From Allobosea sp. BH3 (GTDB taxonomy: Bacteria > Pseudomonadota > Alphaproteobacteria > Rhizobiales > Beijerinckiaceae), in assembly GCF_025499465.1 (NCBI RefSeq), contig NZ_JAIMCA010000002.1, forward strand, positions 124,001 to 188,000: DNA of 64,000 bases. The letters run 5' to 3'. The notes beneath the pieces are model-generated. The model did not search any database. It was not told the origin of the DNA and saw only the letters and a list, made by a program, of their open reading frames with translations. Shown piece by piece: positions 43,140-52,736 of the stretch. The translations under genes and the position numbers were made by a program. Within the stretch, counting starts at the first letter, position 1, and every line of letters starts with the position of its first letter.

Positions 43140-44300
43140 TCAGCGCTTGTAGCCGTTCGGGACGAAAGGCATCGTCGCCACGACGGCCGGCAGCGGCTTG
43201 CCGCGCACGATGAGATTGAGCTGGGTGCCCGGCGCCGAATGGGCCTTGGCGACATAGCCCATGGCGCAGGGGCCGTTCAGCGTCGGGCCGAAGCCGCCGG
43301 AGGTCACGGTGCCGATCACCTCGCCTTCGGGCGTCGCGATCTCGGTGCCCTCGCGGGCCGGCGCGCGGCCTTCCGGCTTGAGGCCGACGCGGATGCGGGA
43401 GGTGCCCTCGGCAAACTCGCGCTGGATGCGCGCAGCGCCCGGGAAGCCCCCCTCCTCGCGGCGGCGCTTCTGGATCGACCAGTTCAGCGCGGCCTCGACC
43501 GGCGAGGTCGTGGTGTCGATGTCGTGGCCATAGAGGCACAAGCCCGCTTCAAGCCTGAGCGAATCACGGGCGCCGAGGCCGATCGGCTTGACGTTGGCGT
43601 CGAGCAGCAGCGTGTCCCAGATCTCGCCGATCTTCGTGGCCGCGGCGGAGATCTCGTAGCCGTCCTCGCCTGTATAGCCCGAACGGCTGACATTGGCCTT
43701 GATGCCGGCGACCTTCATGGTGCGCGAGGTCATGAAGCCCATCTCAGCGGCGTCCGGCGCGATGGCGGCAAGCGCAGCCTCGGCGCCCGGCCCCTGCAGG
43801 GCAATAAGGCCGCGATGCTCGGCGCGGATCAGCTTCACATTCGGCGGCAGGCGCGGCTCGATATGGGCGTAGTCGGCCTCCTTGCAGGCCGCGTTGACGA
43901 CGAGATAGAGCGCGCCGTCCTCGTCGGGATCGGCGGAACGCGTCACCATCAGGTCGTCGAGGATGCCGCCTTCCTCGTTGAGAAGCTGCGAATAGCGCTG
44001 CTTGCCGGGGGCGAGGTTCAGGATGTCGGCGGGAATCAGCGCTTCCAGCGCCTTGGCCGTGGTCTCGTGATCGGGGCCGATCAGGAAAGCCTGGCCCATA
44101 TGCGAGACGTCGAAAAGACCGGCCTTCTCGCGCGTCCAGTTATGCTCGGTCAGGATACCCATCGGATACTGCACCGGCATGTCGTAGCCGGCGAAGGGCA
44201 CCATGCGGGCGCCGAGCGTCACATGCCGGGCATGGAGCGGGGTCTTGAGCGGCGCGGGCGCGCCGGCATCGTGGGTTGTGGCTTCGGCCTCGGCAGCCAT
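43140..44300 (-). CDS. gcvT: Aminomethyltransferase, glycine cleavage T protein
   Basis: 386 residues. Transfers the methylene from aminomethyl-lipoyl-GcvH to tetrahydrofolate, releasing ammonia. Family segments: MVPFAGYDMPVQYPMGIL, LFDVSHMGQ (folate-binding region), ALQGPGAE, SRSGYTGEDGYEI and GARDSLRLEAGLCLYGHD. A 20-residue N-terminal extension is present. First gene of the operon; its leader carries a tandem glycine riboswitch 55 bases upstream, as in many bacteria. Confidence 0.97.
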   Translation of the reverse strand: MAAEAEATTHDAGAPAPLKTPLHARHVTLGARMVPFAGYDMPVQYPMGILTEHNWTREKAGLFDVSHMGQAFLIGPDHETTAKALEALIPADILNLAPGKQRYSQLLNEEGGILDDLMVTRSADPDEDGALYLVVNAACKEADYAHIEPRLPPNVKLIRAEHRGLIALQGPGAEAALAAIAPDAAEMGFMTSRTMKVAGIKANVSRSGYTGEDGYEISAAATKIGEIWDTLLLDANVKPIGLGARDSLRLEAGLCLYGHDIDTTTSPVEAALNWSIQKRRREEGGFPGAARIQREFAEGTSRIRVGLKPEGRAPAREGTEIATPEGEVIGTVTSGGFGPTLNGPCAMGYVAKAHSAPGTQLNLIVRGKPLPAVVATMPFVPNGYKR

Positions 44301-44355
44301 GGCATGCCCCTTCCAGAATCGAGCGCAAGTCCCGGACGGTATCGTCCGGAACGCG

Positions 44356-44553
44356 CCCCCTCTGTCTCGGGACCTGAGAGATTTCCCCGCCAGCCCATGA
44401 GGCCGAACGAGTTACACCCGTCGGTGGGCGGAATTGTTTCCGCCGCTTTCCAGAGCGCCAAGTCCCCAGCGGTCCTTTTGCCTGAGCGTTTCCGGGGCGG
44501 TTGCGCCTTCGGCGCCGGGCCTGACGGATCAGTCCCGGTCTCTCCCGCGGGGA
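44356..44553 (-). promoter_or_regulatory. Tandem glycine riboswitch upstream of gcvT
   Basis: Minus strand, 5' to 3' from 44553: GGGAGAGACCGGGAC opens aptamer 1, with GCCGAAGGCGCAA and CTCAGGCAAAAGGACCG; the linker runs into aptamer 2 with GCGCTCTGGAAAGC, CCGACGGGTGTAACTC and AAATCTCTCAGGTCCCGAGA plus CAGAGGGGG near 44356. These blocks and their order are the glycine-aptamer consensus. Ligand binding should turn on the gcv operon. A GTCCGGA/TCCGGAC-type hairpin follows at about 44333-44350 before the start codon and may be the expression platform. Confidence 0.93.
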
Positions 44554-44642
44554 TATGCGGCTTCGGGCAGAGATACAGAAGGCGCCGGCCCAGTCAATCC
44601 GGGCGGCGCCTCCTTTAACGGCAAAGCTGCTTTGGAAAGCCG

Positions 44643-45257
44643 CTATCTGCGGCGCGAGCGCGCGGGCGTGACCGCGCCGCCCTGGCCGAGGCTGACGATG
44701 ACCTCGACGTCGCTCCCTCCTGCCGGCACTGCGATGCCCTCCTCGATATGCGAGAAGTCGACACCGCCCTGGCCGGATGGAATCGTGCCGCCGACGCGGG
44801 CCGTGCGGCGCGCAACGACGGTGGTGCCTCGAGTGACCGTCGTGGTCAGCGTCGCGCCATAGCTGCCGGGGCTGCCGGCCGGGCCGAGCAGCACGCGGCC
44901 CTCGACGCCGACCTTGAGGCGGAAGGAGCCGTTCCCGGTGGCTGTGCACTCGCGTGCAACGTTCACGATCGAGATCTGGTGACGCAGGCTGCCGCTGTCC
45001 TGCCCGGACTGGGCCCGCAGCGCCGCGCCGCCATCGGCGATGATGACCTCAGGGCAGATCACCTCCTCTTCCGCGTCCTTGGGAAGTTGGTTCGGCGCCG
45101 GCGGCTTCGTCGACTGGAACATCACCACATTGCCGAGCGTCTGCAGCGTGCTCGGCTGGCCGGAGGACGATGAGGAAGACGATCCGCAACCAGCCAGGGT
45201 CAGGCACAGGCACGGCAGCGCGAGCAAGCGGCTCGCGCGGAAAGTCAGGTCGATCAC
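44643..45257 (-). CDS. Hypothetical lipoprotein
   Basis: 204 residues from a GTG at 45257, with GGAGG 8 bases upstream and a GTGA overlap with the preceding IalB gene. Lipobox LAGC at about residues 20-23 (LPCLCLTLAGCGSS) followed by a Ser run. The mature protein has RHQISIVNVARECTATGNGSF and GRVLLGPAGSPGSYGATLTTTVTRG, a beta-rich domain that I cannot assign. Translational coupling with the IalB-like gene suggests a joint envelope role. Confidence 0.82.
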   Translation of the reverse strand: MIDLTFRASRLLALPCLCLTLAGCGSSSSSSSGQPSTLQTLGNVVMFQSTKPPAPNQLPKDAEEEVICPEVIIADGGAALRAQSGQDSGSLRHQISIVNVARECTATGNGSFRLKVGVEGRVLLGPAGSPGSYGATLTTTVTRGTTVVARRTARVGGTIPSGQGGVDFSHIEEGIAVPAGGSDVEVIVSLGQGGAVTPARSRRR

Positions 45258-45763
45258 GGAAGCGCCTCCACGCCAGGGCCGAAGCCGTTGAGCGAGACGG
45301 GCACGCCCACCCCCTCCTCCGGCGTCTGGAATACGATGAATGTCGCGCTCTTGCCGCCCTTGAGCTGGCCGAGAAGGGTGTCGTCCATCACCACTTCGGC
45401 GACGCAGCCGGTGGTGAGGCAGCGCACGAAGCCGGCACGGCCGATGTCCTTGTCGTCGATCTTCAGACCGAGGCCGGAGGGCAGCAGCACTCCGAGCGGC
45501 GCGACCACGCGCAGGAGCCGGCTCTTCTGATCCGCCGTCTTGAGCACGATGACGAGCAGCGTCAGATTCGGCCTGTCCTCGGCCGCGACGTTCTGGACGA
45601 GCGCGCATTGCTCGGCCTTGGCGCCTGGCGGCACCTCGCAGCGCATCTGCCAGTCGCCATGTGTGGAACGCACCGCGCCCTGCGCGAAAGCGGAGCCGGC
45701 GGCAAGGCTAGTCCCCACGAGCGCCAGCGCCAATGCGCCAGCCGCCCTGATGATCCTCATCAT
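45254..45763 (-). CDS. Invasion-associated locus B (IalB) family protein
   Basis: 169 residues from ATG 45763 (a second ATG follows at once) with AAGGA upstream. Signal peptide to about residue 28 (SAFAQG). The IalB fold shows as THGDWQMRCEVPPGAKAEQCALVQNV, LLRVVAPLGVLLPSGLGLKIDD and RCLTTGCVAEVVMDD, with four Cys likely in two disulfides. Periplasmic proteins of this family are widespread in Rhizobiales; the Bartonella name does not imply virulence here. Function unknown. Confidence 0.92.
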   Translation of the reverse strand: MMRIIRAAGALALALVGTSLAAGSAFAQGAVRSTHGDWQMRCEVPPGAKAEQCALVQNVAAEDRPNLTLLVIVLKTADQKSRLLRVVAPLGVLLPSGLGLKIDDKDIGRAGFVRCLTTGCVAEVVMDDTLLGQLKGGKSATFIVFQTPEEGVGVPVSLNGFGPGVEALP

Positions 45764-46120
45764 CCTGCCATCCTTCCAATGCGGAACCAAAGCCGCAGCA
45801 GGAACGCAGAATTCAGGCAAAACGCCGGCTGCGCCAGAGAATCCCGCGGCCCCTTCAACATAAAAAGTGTTGGGACCATGCAGACAGGGTCCTGTCAAGG
45901 CGCGGAGGCGAGCGCCATGCGTGCCCTAACGCGAGCTGCAAGGTCTCGCGTGATTATGCCGCATGATGGAGGTGGGCAGTGTTCATTGCCCCACTGGCGC
46001 AAGCGTGATCTTTGATTTATCGCAATCTCGAAGAATGAGGCGGCTTCACGGTCGCCCCTTCATGCGTGGGACAAAGCCGGTCGGCTCCCAAGCAAGTCGA
46101 TTGAGGAGCATGTCGGATCG
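45764..46120. other. Divergent intergenic region between ialB and coxB
   Basis: 357 bases with no gene that I can support. It must hold both divergent promoters. One weak FNR/FixK-like sequence (46012-46025) is too degenerate to call. Confidence 0.6.
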
Positions 46121-46999
46121 ATGCGATTTCTGAGCAGGACCTTTGCAACCGCGGCCGCCACGGCCCTCGGCCTCGCCGCGTTGGCGACCGTCCCGGCCAT
46201 CGCCGGCACCGGCATGCCCTCCCCCTGGCAGATGAACCTGCAGGGTGCAGCGACCCCCGTCGCCGAGTTCATCCACTGGTTCCATGACTGGCTGAACATC
46301 ATCATCGCCATCGTCACGCTCTTCGTGCTCGGGCTGCTGATCTATGTCGCCTTCCGCTTCAACGAGAAGGCTAATCCGGTCCCGTCCAAGACCACGCACA
46401 ACGCCCTGCTCGAGGTTGCCTGGACCGTCATCCCGGTGCTGATCCTCGTCGTGATCGCGATCCCGTCCTTCCGCCTGCTGAAGCTCCAGCTCGAGGTGCC
46501 GCAGGCCGACATCACCATGAAGGTGACCGGCAAGCAGTGGTACTGGTCCTATGAGTATGCCCAGGAAGGCGGCGCCTTCGGCTTCGACTCGCTGATGCTG
46601 GACGAGAAGCAGCGCGCCGAGGCGATCGCCTCCAACAAGATCGCCGCCGCGGAGGCCCCGCGCCTGCTCGCCGTCGACAACGAGGCCGTGGTGCCGGTCG
46701 GCAAGATCGTCCGCGTCCAGGTCACCGGCGCCGACGTCATCCACAAGTTCACGGTGCCGTCCTTCGGCGTTAAGATCGACGCCATCCCCGGCCGCCTGAA
46801 CGAAACCTGGTTCAAGGCCGAGCGCGAGGGGATCTACTACGGTCAGTGCTCGTTCATCTGTGGCCAGAACCACTCGTACATGCCGATCGCGTTCCGCGTC
46901 GTCAGCCAGGAGCGCTACGCCGCCTGGCTCGCGGAAGCGAAGCAGAAATTCGCCAATGCCGAGGACGCGAGCTCCAAGCTCGCTGTCGCCTCCAAGTAA
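46121..46999 (+). CDS. coxB: Cytochrome c oxidase subunit II
   Basis: 292 residues. Signal peptide to about residue 28 (PAIAG), two membrane helices (about residues 58-80 and 100-120), then the periplasmic CuA domain. CuA ligands: His in DVIHKFTVPSFGVKIDAIPGR, and Cys243, Cys247, His251, Met254 in QCSFICGQNHSYM. The residue between the Cys, usually Glu (CSELC or CSEIC), is Phe245 here; that Glu normally contacts CuA through its backbone and Mg through its side chain. KQWYWSYEY is the electron-entry Trp region. Starts the cox cluster. Confidence 0.96.
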   Translation: MRFLSRTFATAAATALGLAALATVPAIAGTGMPSPWQMNLQGAATPVAEFIHWFHDWLNIIIAIVTLFVLGLLIYVAFRFNEKANPVPSKTTHNALLEVAWTVIPVLILVVIAIPSFRLLKLQLEVPQADITMKVTGKQWYWSYEYAQEGGAFGFDSLMLDEKQRAEAIASNKIAAAEAPRLLAVDNEAVVPVGKIVRVQVTGADVIHKFTVPSFGVKIDAIPGRLNETWFKAEREGIYYGQCSFICGQNHSYMPIAFRVVSQERYAAWLAEAKQKFANAEDASSKLAVASK

Positions 47000-47016
47000 T
47001 TCGCCGAGGAGACTAG

Positions 47017-48648
<1,632 letters not shown>

Positions 48649-48655
48649 GAATACA

Positions 48656-48682
48656 GGCGGCGGGCCTCACCGGCCCGCCGCC
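48656..48682 (+). terminator. Stem-loop after coxA, partial terminator
   Basis: GGCGGCGGGCC (48656-48666), loop TCACC, GGCCCGCCGCC (48672-48682), followed by CTTCCCCC rather than a T run. Probably RNA stabiliser or attenuator within the operon. Confidence 0.55.
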
Positions 48683-48810
48683 GCCCTTCCCCCGAGCGCC
48701 TCGCGACAGGCGTTCCGGAGACGGGCGGCAGAATCCCTGCTGCGAACACCCCGCGCCCTGGAGCTTTTGTCCATGGGCGCTGTTGCAAGAGTACGAAGAC
48801 GATCAGATCG

Positions 48811-49755
48811 ATGTCCGCCGCGTTCGAAACCCGCACCGATGCCCTGACCGCCTCCACCGGCGAAGCCCGCGATTTCTTCGCGCTGCTGAAGCCGCGGGTG
48901 ATGTCGCTGGTCGTGGTGACCGCACTGACCGGCATGATGACGGCGCCGGGTTCGGTGCACCCCGTGCTCGGCCTCGCCGCGCTGCTGGCGATCGCGGTCG
49001 GTGCCGGCGCCTCGGGCTGCCTCAACATGTGGTACGACGCGGACATCGACGCGCTGATGAGCCGCACCGCCAAGCGGCCGATCCCGTCGGGTCGCATCCT
49101 GCCTTCCGAAGCCCTTGCCTTCGGGCTCACGCTCTCGATCGGCTCCGTGCTGGTGCTCGGCCTCGTGGCGAATGCGCTTTCGGCCGCGATGCTGGCCTTC
49201 ACCATCTTCTTCTACGCCGTCGTCTACTCGATGTGGCTGAAGCGCTGGACGCCGCAGAACATCGTCATCGGCGGCGCGGCAGGCGCCTTCCCTCCCATGA
49301 TCGGCGAGGCTGTGGTAACGGGCGATTTCGGCTGGCACTCGCTGGTGCTGTTCGCGATCATCTTCCTGTGGACCCCGCCGCATTTCTGGGCGCTCGCGCT
49401 CGTCAAGTCCGGCGACTATGCGCGCGCCGGCATCCCGATGATGCCGAACGTCGCGGGTCCCGAGGCGACGCGCCGGCAGATCGTGCTCTATTCGCTGCTG
49501 ATGGCGCCCGTCGCGGTCCTGCCCGCACTGATGGGCTTCGGCGGCCTGATCTATCTCGTCGTCTCGGTGACGACAGGGCTCGCCATGATCGGGCTAGCTG
49601 TCCGCGTCTGGCGCCGCACCGAAGGCCAGGCCGCGACCAAGGCCGCCTATGCGCTGTTCGGCTTCTCGATCCTCTATCTCTTCCTGCTTTTCGCCGTGCT
49701 CATCGCCGAGAACGGCTTCGGGCTGATGTGGGCCCTGCCGAAGGTGCTGGGATGA
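48811..49755 (+). CDS. ctaB: Protoheme IX farnesyltransferase (heme o synthase)
   Basis: 314 residues, UbiA-type prenyltransferase with about nine membrane helices. Active-site Asp motifs: [19 protein letters not shown] (first DxxxD) and [14 protein letters not shown] region (second). Adds the farnesyl group to heme b to form heme o for the aa3 oxidase. Stop overlaps the next ATG as ATGA. Heme a synthase (ctaA) is not in the window. Confidence 0.97.
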   Translation: MSAAFETRTDALTASTGEARDFFALLKPRVMSLVVVTALTGMMTAPGSVHPVLGLAALLAIAVGAGASGCLNMWYDADIDALMSRTAKRPIPSGRILPSEALAFGLTLSIGSVLVLGLVANALSAAMLAFTIFFYAVVYSMWLKRWTPQNIVIGGAAGAFPPMIGEAVVTGDFGWHSLVLFAIIFLWTPPHFWALALVKSGDYARAGIPMMPNVAGPEATRRQIVLYSLLMAPVAVLPALMGFGGLIYLVVSVTTGLAMIGLAVRVWRRTEGQAATKAAYALFGFSILYLFLLFAVLIAENGFGLMWALPKVLG

Positions 49756-49925
49756 GCGAGCAGCCCCCCAAGCAGGTCGCACCGGCCCCGTTCTCACCCG
49801 AGGACATGGCACGACGCCGCCGGCGTTCCGTCGCGCTCGCGCTCGTGCTCGGCGGGCTGGTGATTTTCTTCTTCGTGGTGACGCTGGTGAAGACCGGCCC
49901 CGCGATACTGAACAGGCCGCTGTGA
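49752..49925 (+). CDS. CoxF-like small membrane protein
   Basis: 57 residues, ATG overlapping the ctaB stop (ATGA), stop TGA 49923-49925. A cytosolic head [20 protein letters not shown] with an Arg run (ARRRRRS) is followed by one helix ([20 protein letters not shown]) and a short tail. Position between ctaB and ctaG matches coxF, a small gene of unknown role in alphaproteobacterial cox clusters. It overlaps the ctaG start as TGATG. Confidence 0.85.
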   Translation: MSEQPPKQVAPAPFSPEDMARRRRRSVALALVLGGLVIFFFVVTLVKTGPAILNRPL

Positions 49926-50551
49926 TGACCGGCGCCGTTCCTCCCGCCCCTTTGCCCCCTGCCCCTTCCGCGAAGCACGGCCGCACCGCGCTGATCTGCG
50001 TCGGCGTGGCCTTCGGGATGCTCGGCGCCTCCTTCGCGGCGGTGCCGCTCTACGACCTGTTCTGCAAGGTCACCGGCTTCGGCGGCACGCCGATGGTCGG
50101 CACGGCCGGCGCGGGAAAGATCCTCGACCGCGAGATGTCGGTCCGCTTCGACGCCAATGTCGCGCCGGGGCTCGGCTGGAAGTTCGAGGCCGAGAGCCCC
50201 GAGATCAAGGTCAAGGTCGGCGCGACGCAGACCGTGTTCTACAAGATGACGAATCGCTCGGATCGCACGGTGACCGGCATCGCGACCTACAATGTCGCCC
50301 CCGACAAGGGCGCGGCCTATTTCGTCAAGATCCAGTGCTTCTGCTTCACGGAGCATACGCTCAAGCCGGGCGAGAGCTTCGAGGCGCCGGTGGTGTTCTA
50401 TATCGACCCCGAAATCGCGCAGAATCGCGAACTCGACGGCGTCCACGCCATCACGCTGTCCTATACCTATTTCGCCTCCAAGTCGGGCCAGCCTGTCGCC
50501 GAGGACAAGGCCGGTTCGCCGAAGGGTGACGCGAGCAATTCCAAACTGTAG
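49925..50551 (+). CDS. ctaG: Cytochrome c oxidase assembly protein CtaG (Cox11)
   Basis: 208 residues from ATG 49925 (the GTG one codon earlier is also open). One N-terminal membrane helix (ALICVGVAFGMLGASFAAVPLYDLFC) and a periplasmic immunoglobulin-like domain carrying the copper site QCFCFTEHTL. Inserts CuB into subunit I. VNRSDR-like TNRSDRTVTGIATYNV and ELDGVHAITLSYTYF are typical. Between coxF and coxC. Confidence 0.97.
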   Translation: MTGAVPPAPLPPAPSAKHGRTALICVGVAFGMLGASFAAVPLYDLFCKVTGFGGTPMVGTAGAGKILDREMSVRFDANVAPGLGWKFEAESPEIKVKVGATQTVFYKMTNRSDRTVTGIATYNVAPDKGAAYFVKIQCFCFTEHTLKPGESFEAPVVFYIDPEIAQNRELDGVHAITLSYTYFASKSGQPVAEDKAGSPKGDASNSKL

Positions 50552-50600
50552 AACGCGCTGGAGCATCAGCGCGGACAAGACGTCGCGGAGACCGAATATC

Positions 50601-51458
50601 ATGGCCGGGGCCCATACGAAGCACCACGACTACCACCTCGTCGATCCGAGCCCGTGGCCGCTCATCGGCGCCGCCAGCGCGACGGTGATGGCGATCGGCG
50701 CCGTGATGTGGATGAAGGCGATGCCCGTCGGCGGCATGCACCTCGGCCCGCTCGTCTTCGGCGCCGGCCTGCTCGGCGTGCTCTACACCATGCTGTCCTG
50801 GTGGATGGACGTGGTGCGCGAAGCGGAGACCGAAGGTCACCACACCCGCGTCGTCCAGATCCATCACCGCTACGGCATGATCATGTTCATCGCCTCCGAG
50901 GTGATGTTCTTTGTCGCGTGGTTCTGGGCCTATTTCGACGCCAGCCTGTTCTCCGGCGAGCACATCAACTACGTCCGCTATGAGTTCACCGGCGGCCACT
51001 GGCCCCCGAAGGGCATCGAGACCTTCGACCCCTGGCACCTGCCGCTGCTCAACACGCTGATCCTGCTGACCTCCGGCACCACCGTGACTTGGGCGCACCA
51101 TGCGCTGATCAACGGCGATCGCGCCGGCCTGAAGCAGGGTCTGTGGCTGACCGTGATCCTCGGCGTGCTGTTCACGATCTGCCAGATCTACGAGTACTCG
51201 CACGCCACTTTCGCCTTCTCCGGCAACATCTACGGCGCCACCTTCTTCATGGCGACCGGGTTCCACGGCTTCCACGTCTTCATCGGCACGATCTTCCTGG
51301 CCGTCTGCCTGTACCGGGCCTATCTCGGGCACTTCAAGCCGCAGCAGCATCTCGGCTTCGAGTTCGCCGCCTGGTATTGGCACTTCGTCGACGTGGTCTG
51401 GCTGTTCCTCTTCGCGGCGATCTATGTCTGGGGCGCGGGCGTTCCCGCCGCGCACTGA
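50601..51458 (+). CDS. coxC: Cytochrome c oxidase subunit III
   Basis: 285 residues from ATG 50601. Seven-helix subunit that stabilises subunit I proton uptake. Family signs: HDYHLVDPSPWPL at the start, GMIMFIASEVMFFVAWFWAYF (with the buried Glu), TGFHGFHVFIGTIFL and WYWHFVDVVWLFLF at the end. 49 bases after ctaG. A stem-loop at 51485-51504 follows. Confidence 0.97.
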   Translation: MAGAHTKHHDYHLVDPSPWPLIGAASATVMAIGAVMWMKAMPVGGMHLGPLVFGAGLLGVLYTMLSWWMDVVREAETEGHHTRVVQIHHRYGMIMFIASEVMFFVAWFWAYFDASLFSGEHINYVRYEFTGGHWPPKGIETFDPWHLPLLNTLILLTSGTTVTWAHHALINGDRAGLKQGLWLTVILGVLFTICQIYEYSHATFAFSGNIYGATFFMATGFHGFHVFIGTIFLAVCLYRAYLGHFKPQQHLGFEFAAWYWHFVDVVWLFLFAAIYVWGAGVPAAH

Positions 51459-51484
51459 GGCGGGCCGCCCGGCAGAAACACTGG

Positions 51485-51505
51485 AAGGCGGCCTCGGCCG
51501 CCTTT
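51485..51505 (+). terminator. Weak terminator or spacer hairpin after coxC
   Basis: AAGGCGGC (51485-51492), loop CTCG, GCCGCCTT (51497-51504), then TTCG. The short T run suggests partial read-through to the DUF983 gene. Confidence 0.55.
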
Positions 51506-51525
51506 CGCTATTTCGGGAGGCCGAC

Positions 51526-51903
51526 ATGGCCGACGACCATCAGAACACCCCGCCCTCGCCCTATTCCACGGGTCTCGCCGGGCGTTGCCCGCGCTGCGGC
51601 GAAGGCGCGCTGTTCGACGGCTTCCTGAAGCTGAAGCCGCGCTGCAGCGCTTGCGGGCTCGACTACAAATTCGCCGATTCGGCGGATGGCCCGGCTGTGT
51701 TCATCATGCTGATCGCCGGCTTCCTCGTGCTCGGCGCGGCGCTCTATGTCGAGATCAGCTACGAGCCGCCGATCTGGCTGCATCTGGCGATATGGCTGCC
51801 GCTGGCCGTCATCGTCTGCCTGGCGCTGCTGAGACCGATGAAGGGGCTCGCCGTGGCGCTGCAATATGCCCACAAGGCCGAGGAAGGCAGGCGGCAGCAG
51901 TGA
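51526..51903 (+). CDS. DUF983 zinc-ribbon membrane protein
   Basis: 125 residues from ATG 51526, GGGAGG 5 bases upstream. N-terminal zinc ribbon CPRCGEGALFDGFLKLKPRC with CSAC, then two membrane helices (VFIMLIAGFLVLGAALYVEI and HLAIWLPLAVIVCLALL). DUF983 genes lie in cox clusters of many alphaproteobacteria, next to surf1; role unknown but likely oxidase assembly. Stop overlaps the surf1 GTG start (GTGA). Confidence 0.9.
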   Translation: MADDHQNTPPSPYSTGLAGRCPRCGEGALFDGFLKLKPRCSACGLDYKFADSADGPAVFIMLIAGFLVLGAALYVEISYEPPIWLHLAIWLPLAVIVCLALLRPMKGLAVALQYAHKAEEGRRQQ

Positions 51904-52664
51904 CCACGCCATCCGCCCAGCCCCGCAGGCCCGGCCTCCTTTGGCCCTCGCTGCTGACGGTCGTCGGTACGCTGGTGCTGTGCATGCTCGGCACCTGGCA
52001 GCTCGAGCGCATGAGCGAGAAGCACGCGTATATCGACCGCCTGCAGGCCGAAGCCGCCGGCAAGCCAGCGACCATGCCGCCGAGTGCGAATTGGGCGAAG
52101 CTCGACCCGGCTTCGCTCGACCTCACCCATGTCGTTGCCAAAGGCAGCTTCATCGATGGCCCGATCGCGGGGGTACGGACGACGATCGCATCCGGTCCGC
52201 CGGGCTCGCGTCAGCTCTCCGGCTTCGGCCGCTGGGTTTTCCAGGGCTTCCGGCTCGAGGATGGCGGGGTCATCCTGGTCAATCGAGGCTTCGTGCCGGA
52301 AAGCAGGATCGGCCAGATCGGCCCGGCGAGCGGGCCGGACACGATCAGTGGCTTCCTGCGGGCGCCGGAAAGCCGCAACAGCTTCACCCCGCACGATCTG
52401 CCGGAAATCCGCGAATTCTATACGCGCGATCCTGCAGCCATCGCTGCCGCACTCGGGCTGCCGCCGGCTCCGTTCTACCTGGAGGCGGCGCGCGAGGGCG
52501 ACGGGCTGACACCTCCGGCCGGCGTCGATGTGCGCGAGCTGATCGCACGCATCCCCGACAACCATCTGCAATATGCGCTGACCTGGTTCGGGCTGGCCTT
52601 GACGCTCATCGGCGTCTTCGCGGCCTACGCCTGGCAGACGCGCAGGGGCGCAGCCGCCGCCTGA
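51900..52664 (+). CDS. SURF1 family cytochrome c oxidase assembly protein
   Basis: 254 residues from a GTG overlapping the DUF983 stop. Two membrane helices, one near each end (SLLTVVGTLVLCMLGTWQLERM and ALTWFGLALTLIGVFAAYAW), with a periplasmic domain between. Marks: GTWQLERMSEKHAYIDRLQ, VILVNRGFVPE, and C-terminal NNHLQYALTWFGLA-like DNHLQYALTWFGLA. Assists heme a insertion into subunit I. Last gene of the oxidase block. Confidence 0.95.
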   Translation: MTTPSAQPRRPGLLWPSLLTVVGTLVLCMLGTWQLERMSEKHAYIDRLQAEAAGKPATMPPSANWAKLDPASLDLTHVVAKGSFIDGPIAGVRTTIASGPPGSRQLSGFGRWVFQGFRLEDGGVILVNRGFVPESRIGQIGPASGPDTISGFLRAPESRNSFTPHDLPEIREFYTRDPAAIAAALGLPPAPFYLEAAREGDGLTPPAGVDVRELIARIPDNHLQYALTWFGLALTLIGVFAAYAWQTRRGAAAA

Positions 52665-52736
52665 CCCTTTCAACCTTTTTGCCGAACGCGCCGGACCGGC
52701 CTATAGCATTCGGCAAAGATCACCGAGGCCAAGATC

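Noticed and set aside
44356..44862. Short + strand open frames across the glycine riboswitch (e.g. 44434-44862)
   Set aside because: They run antisense to the riboswitch and the lipoprotein gene, with no ribosome site.
46012..46025. FNR/FixK-like sequence TTGATTTATCGCAA upstream of coxB
   Set aside because: Only the left half fits TTGAT-N4-ATCAA; the right half has two or more mismatches.
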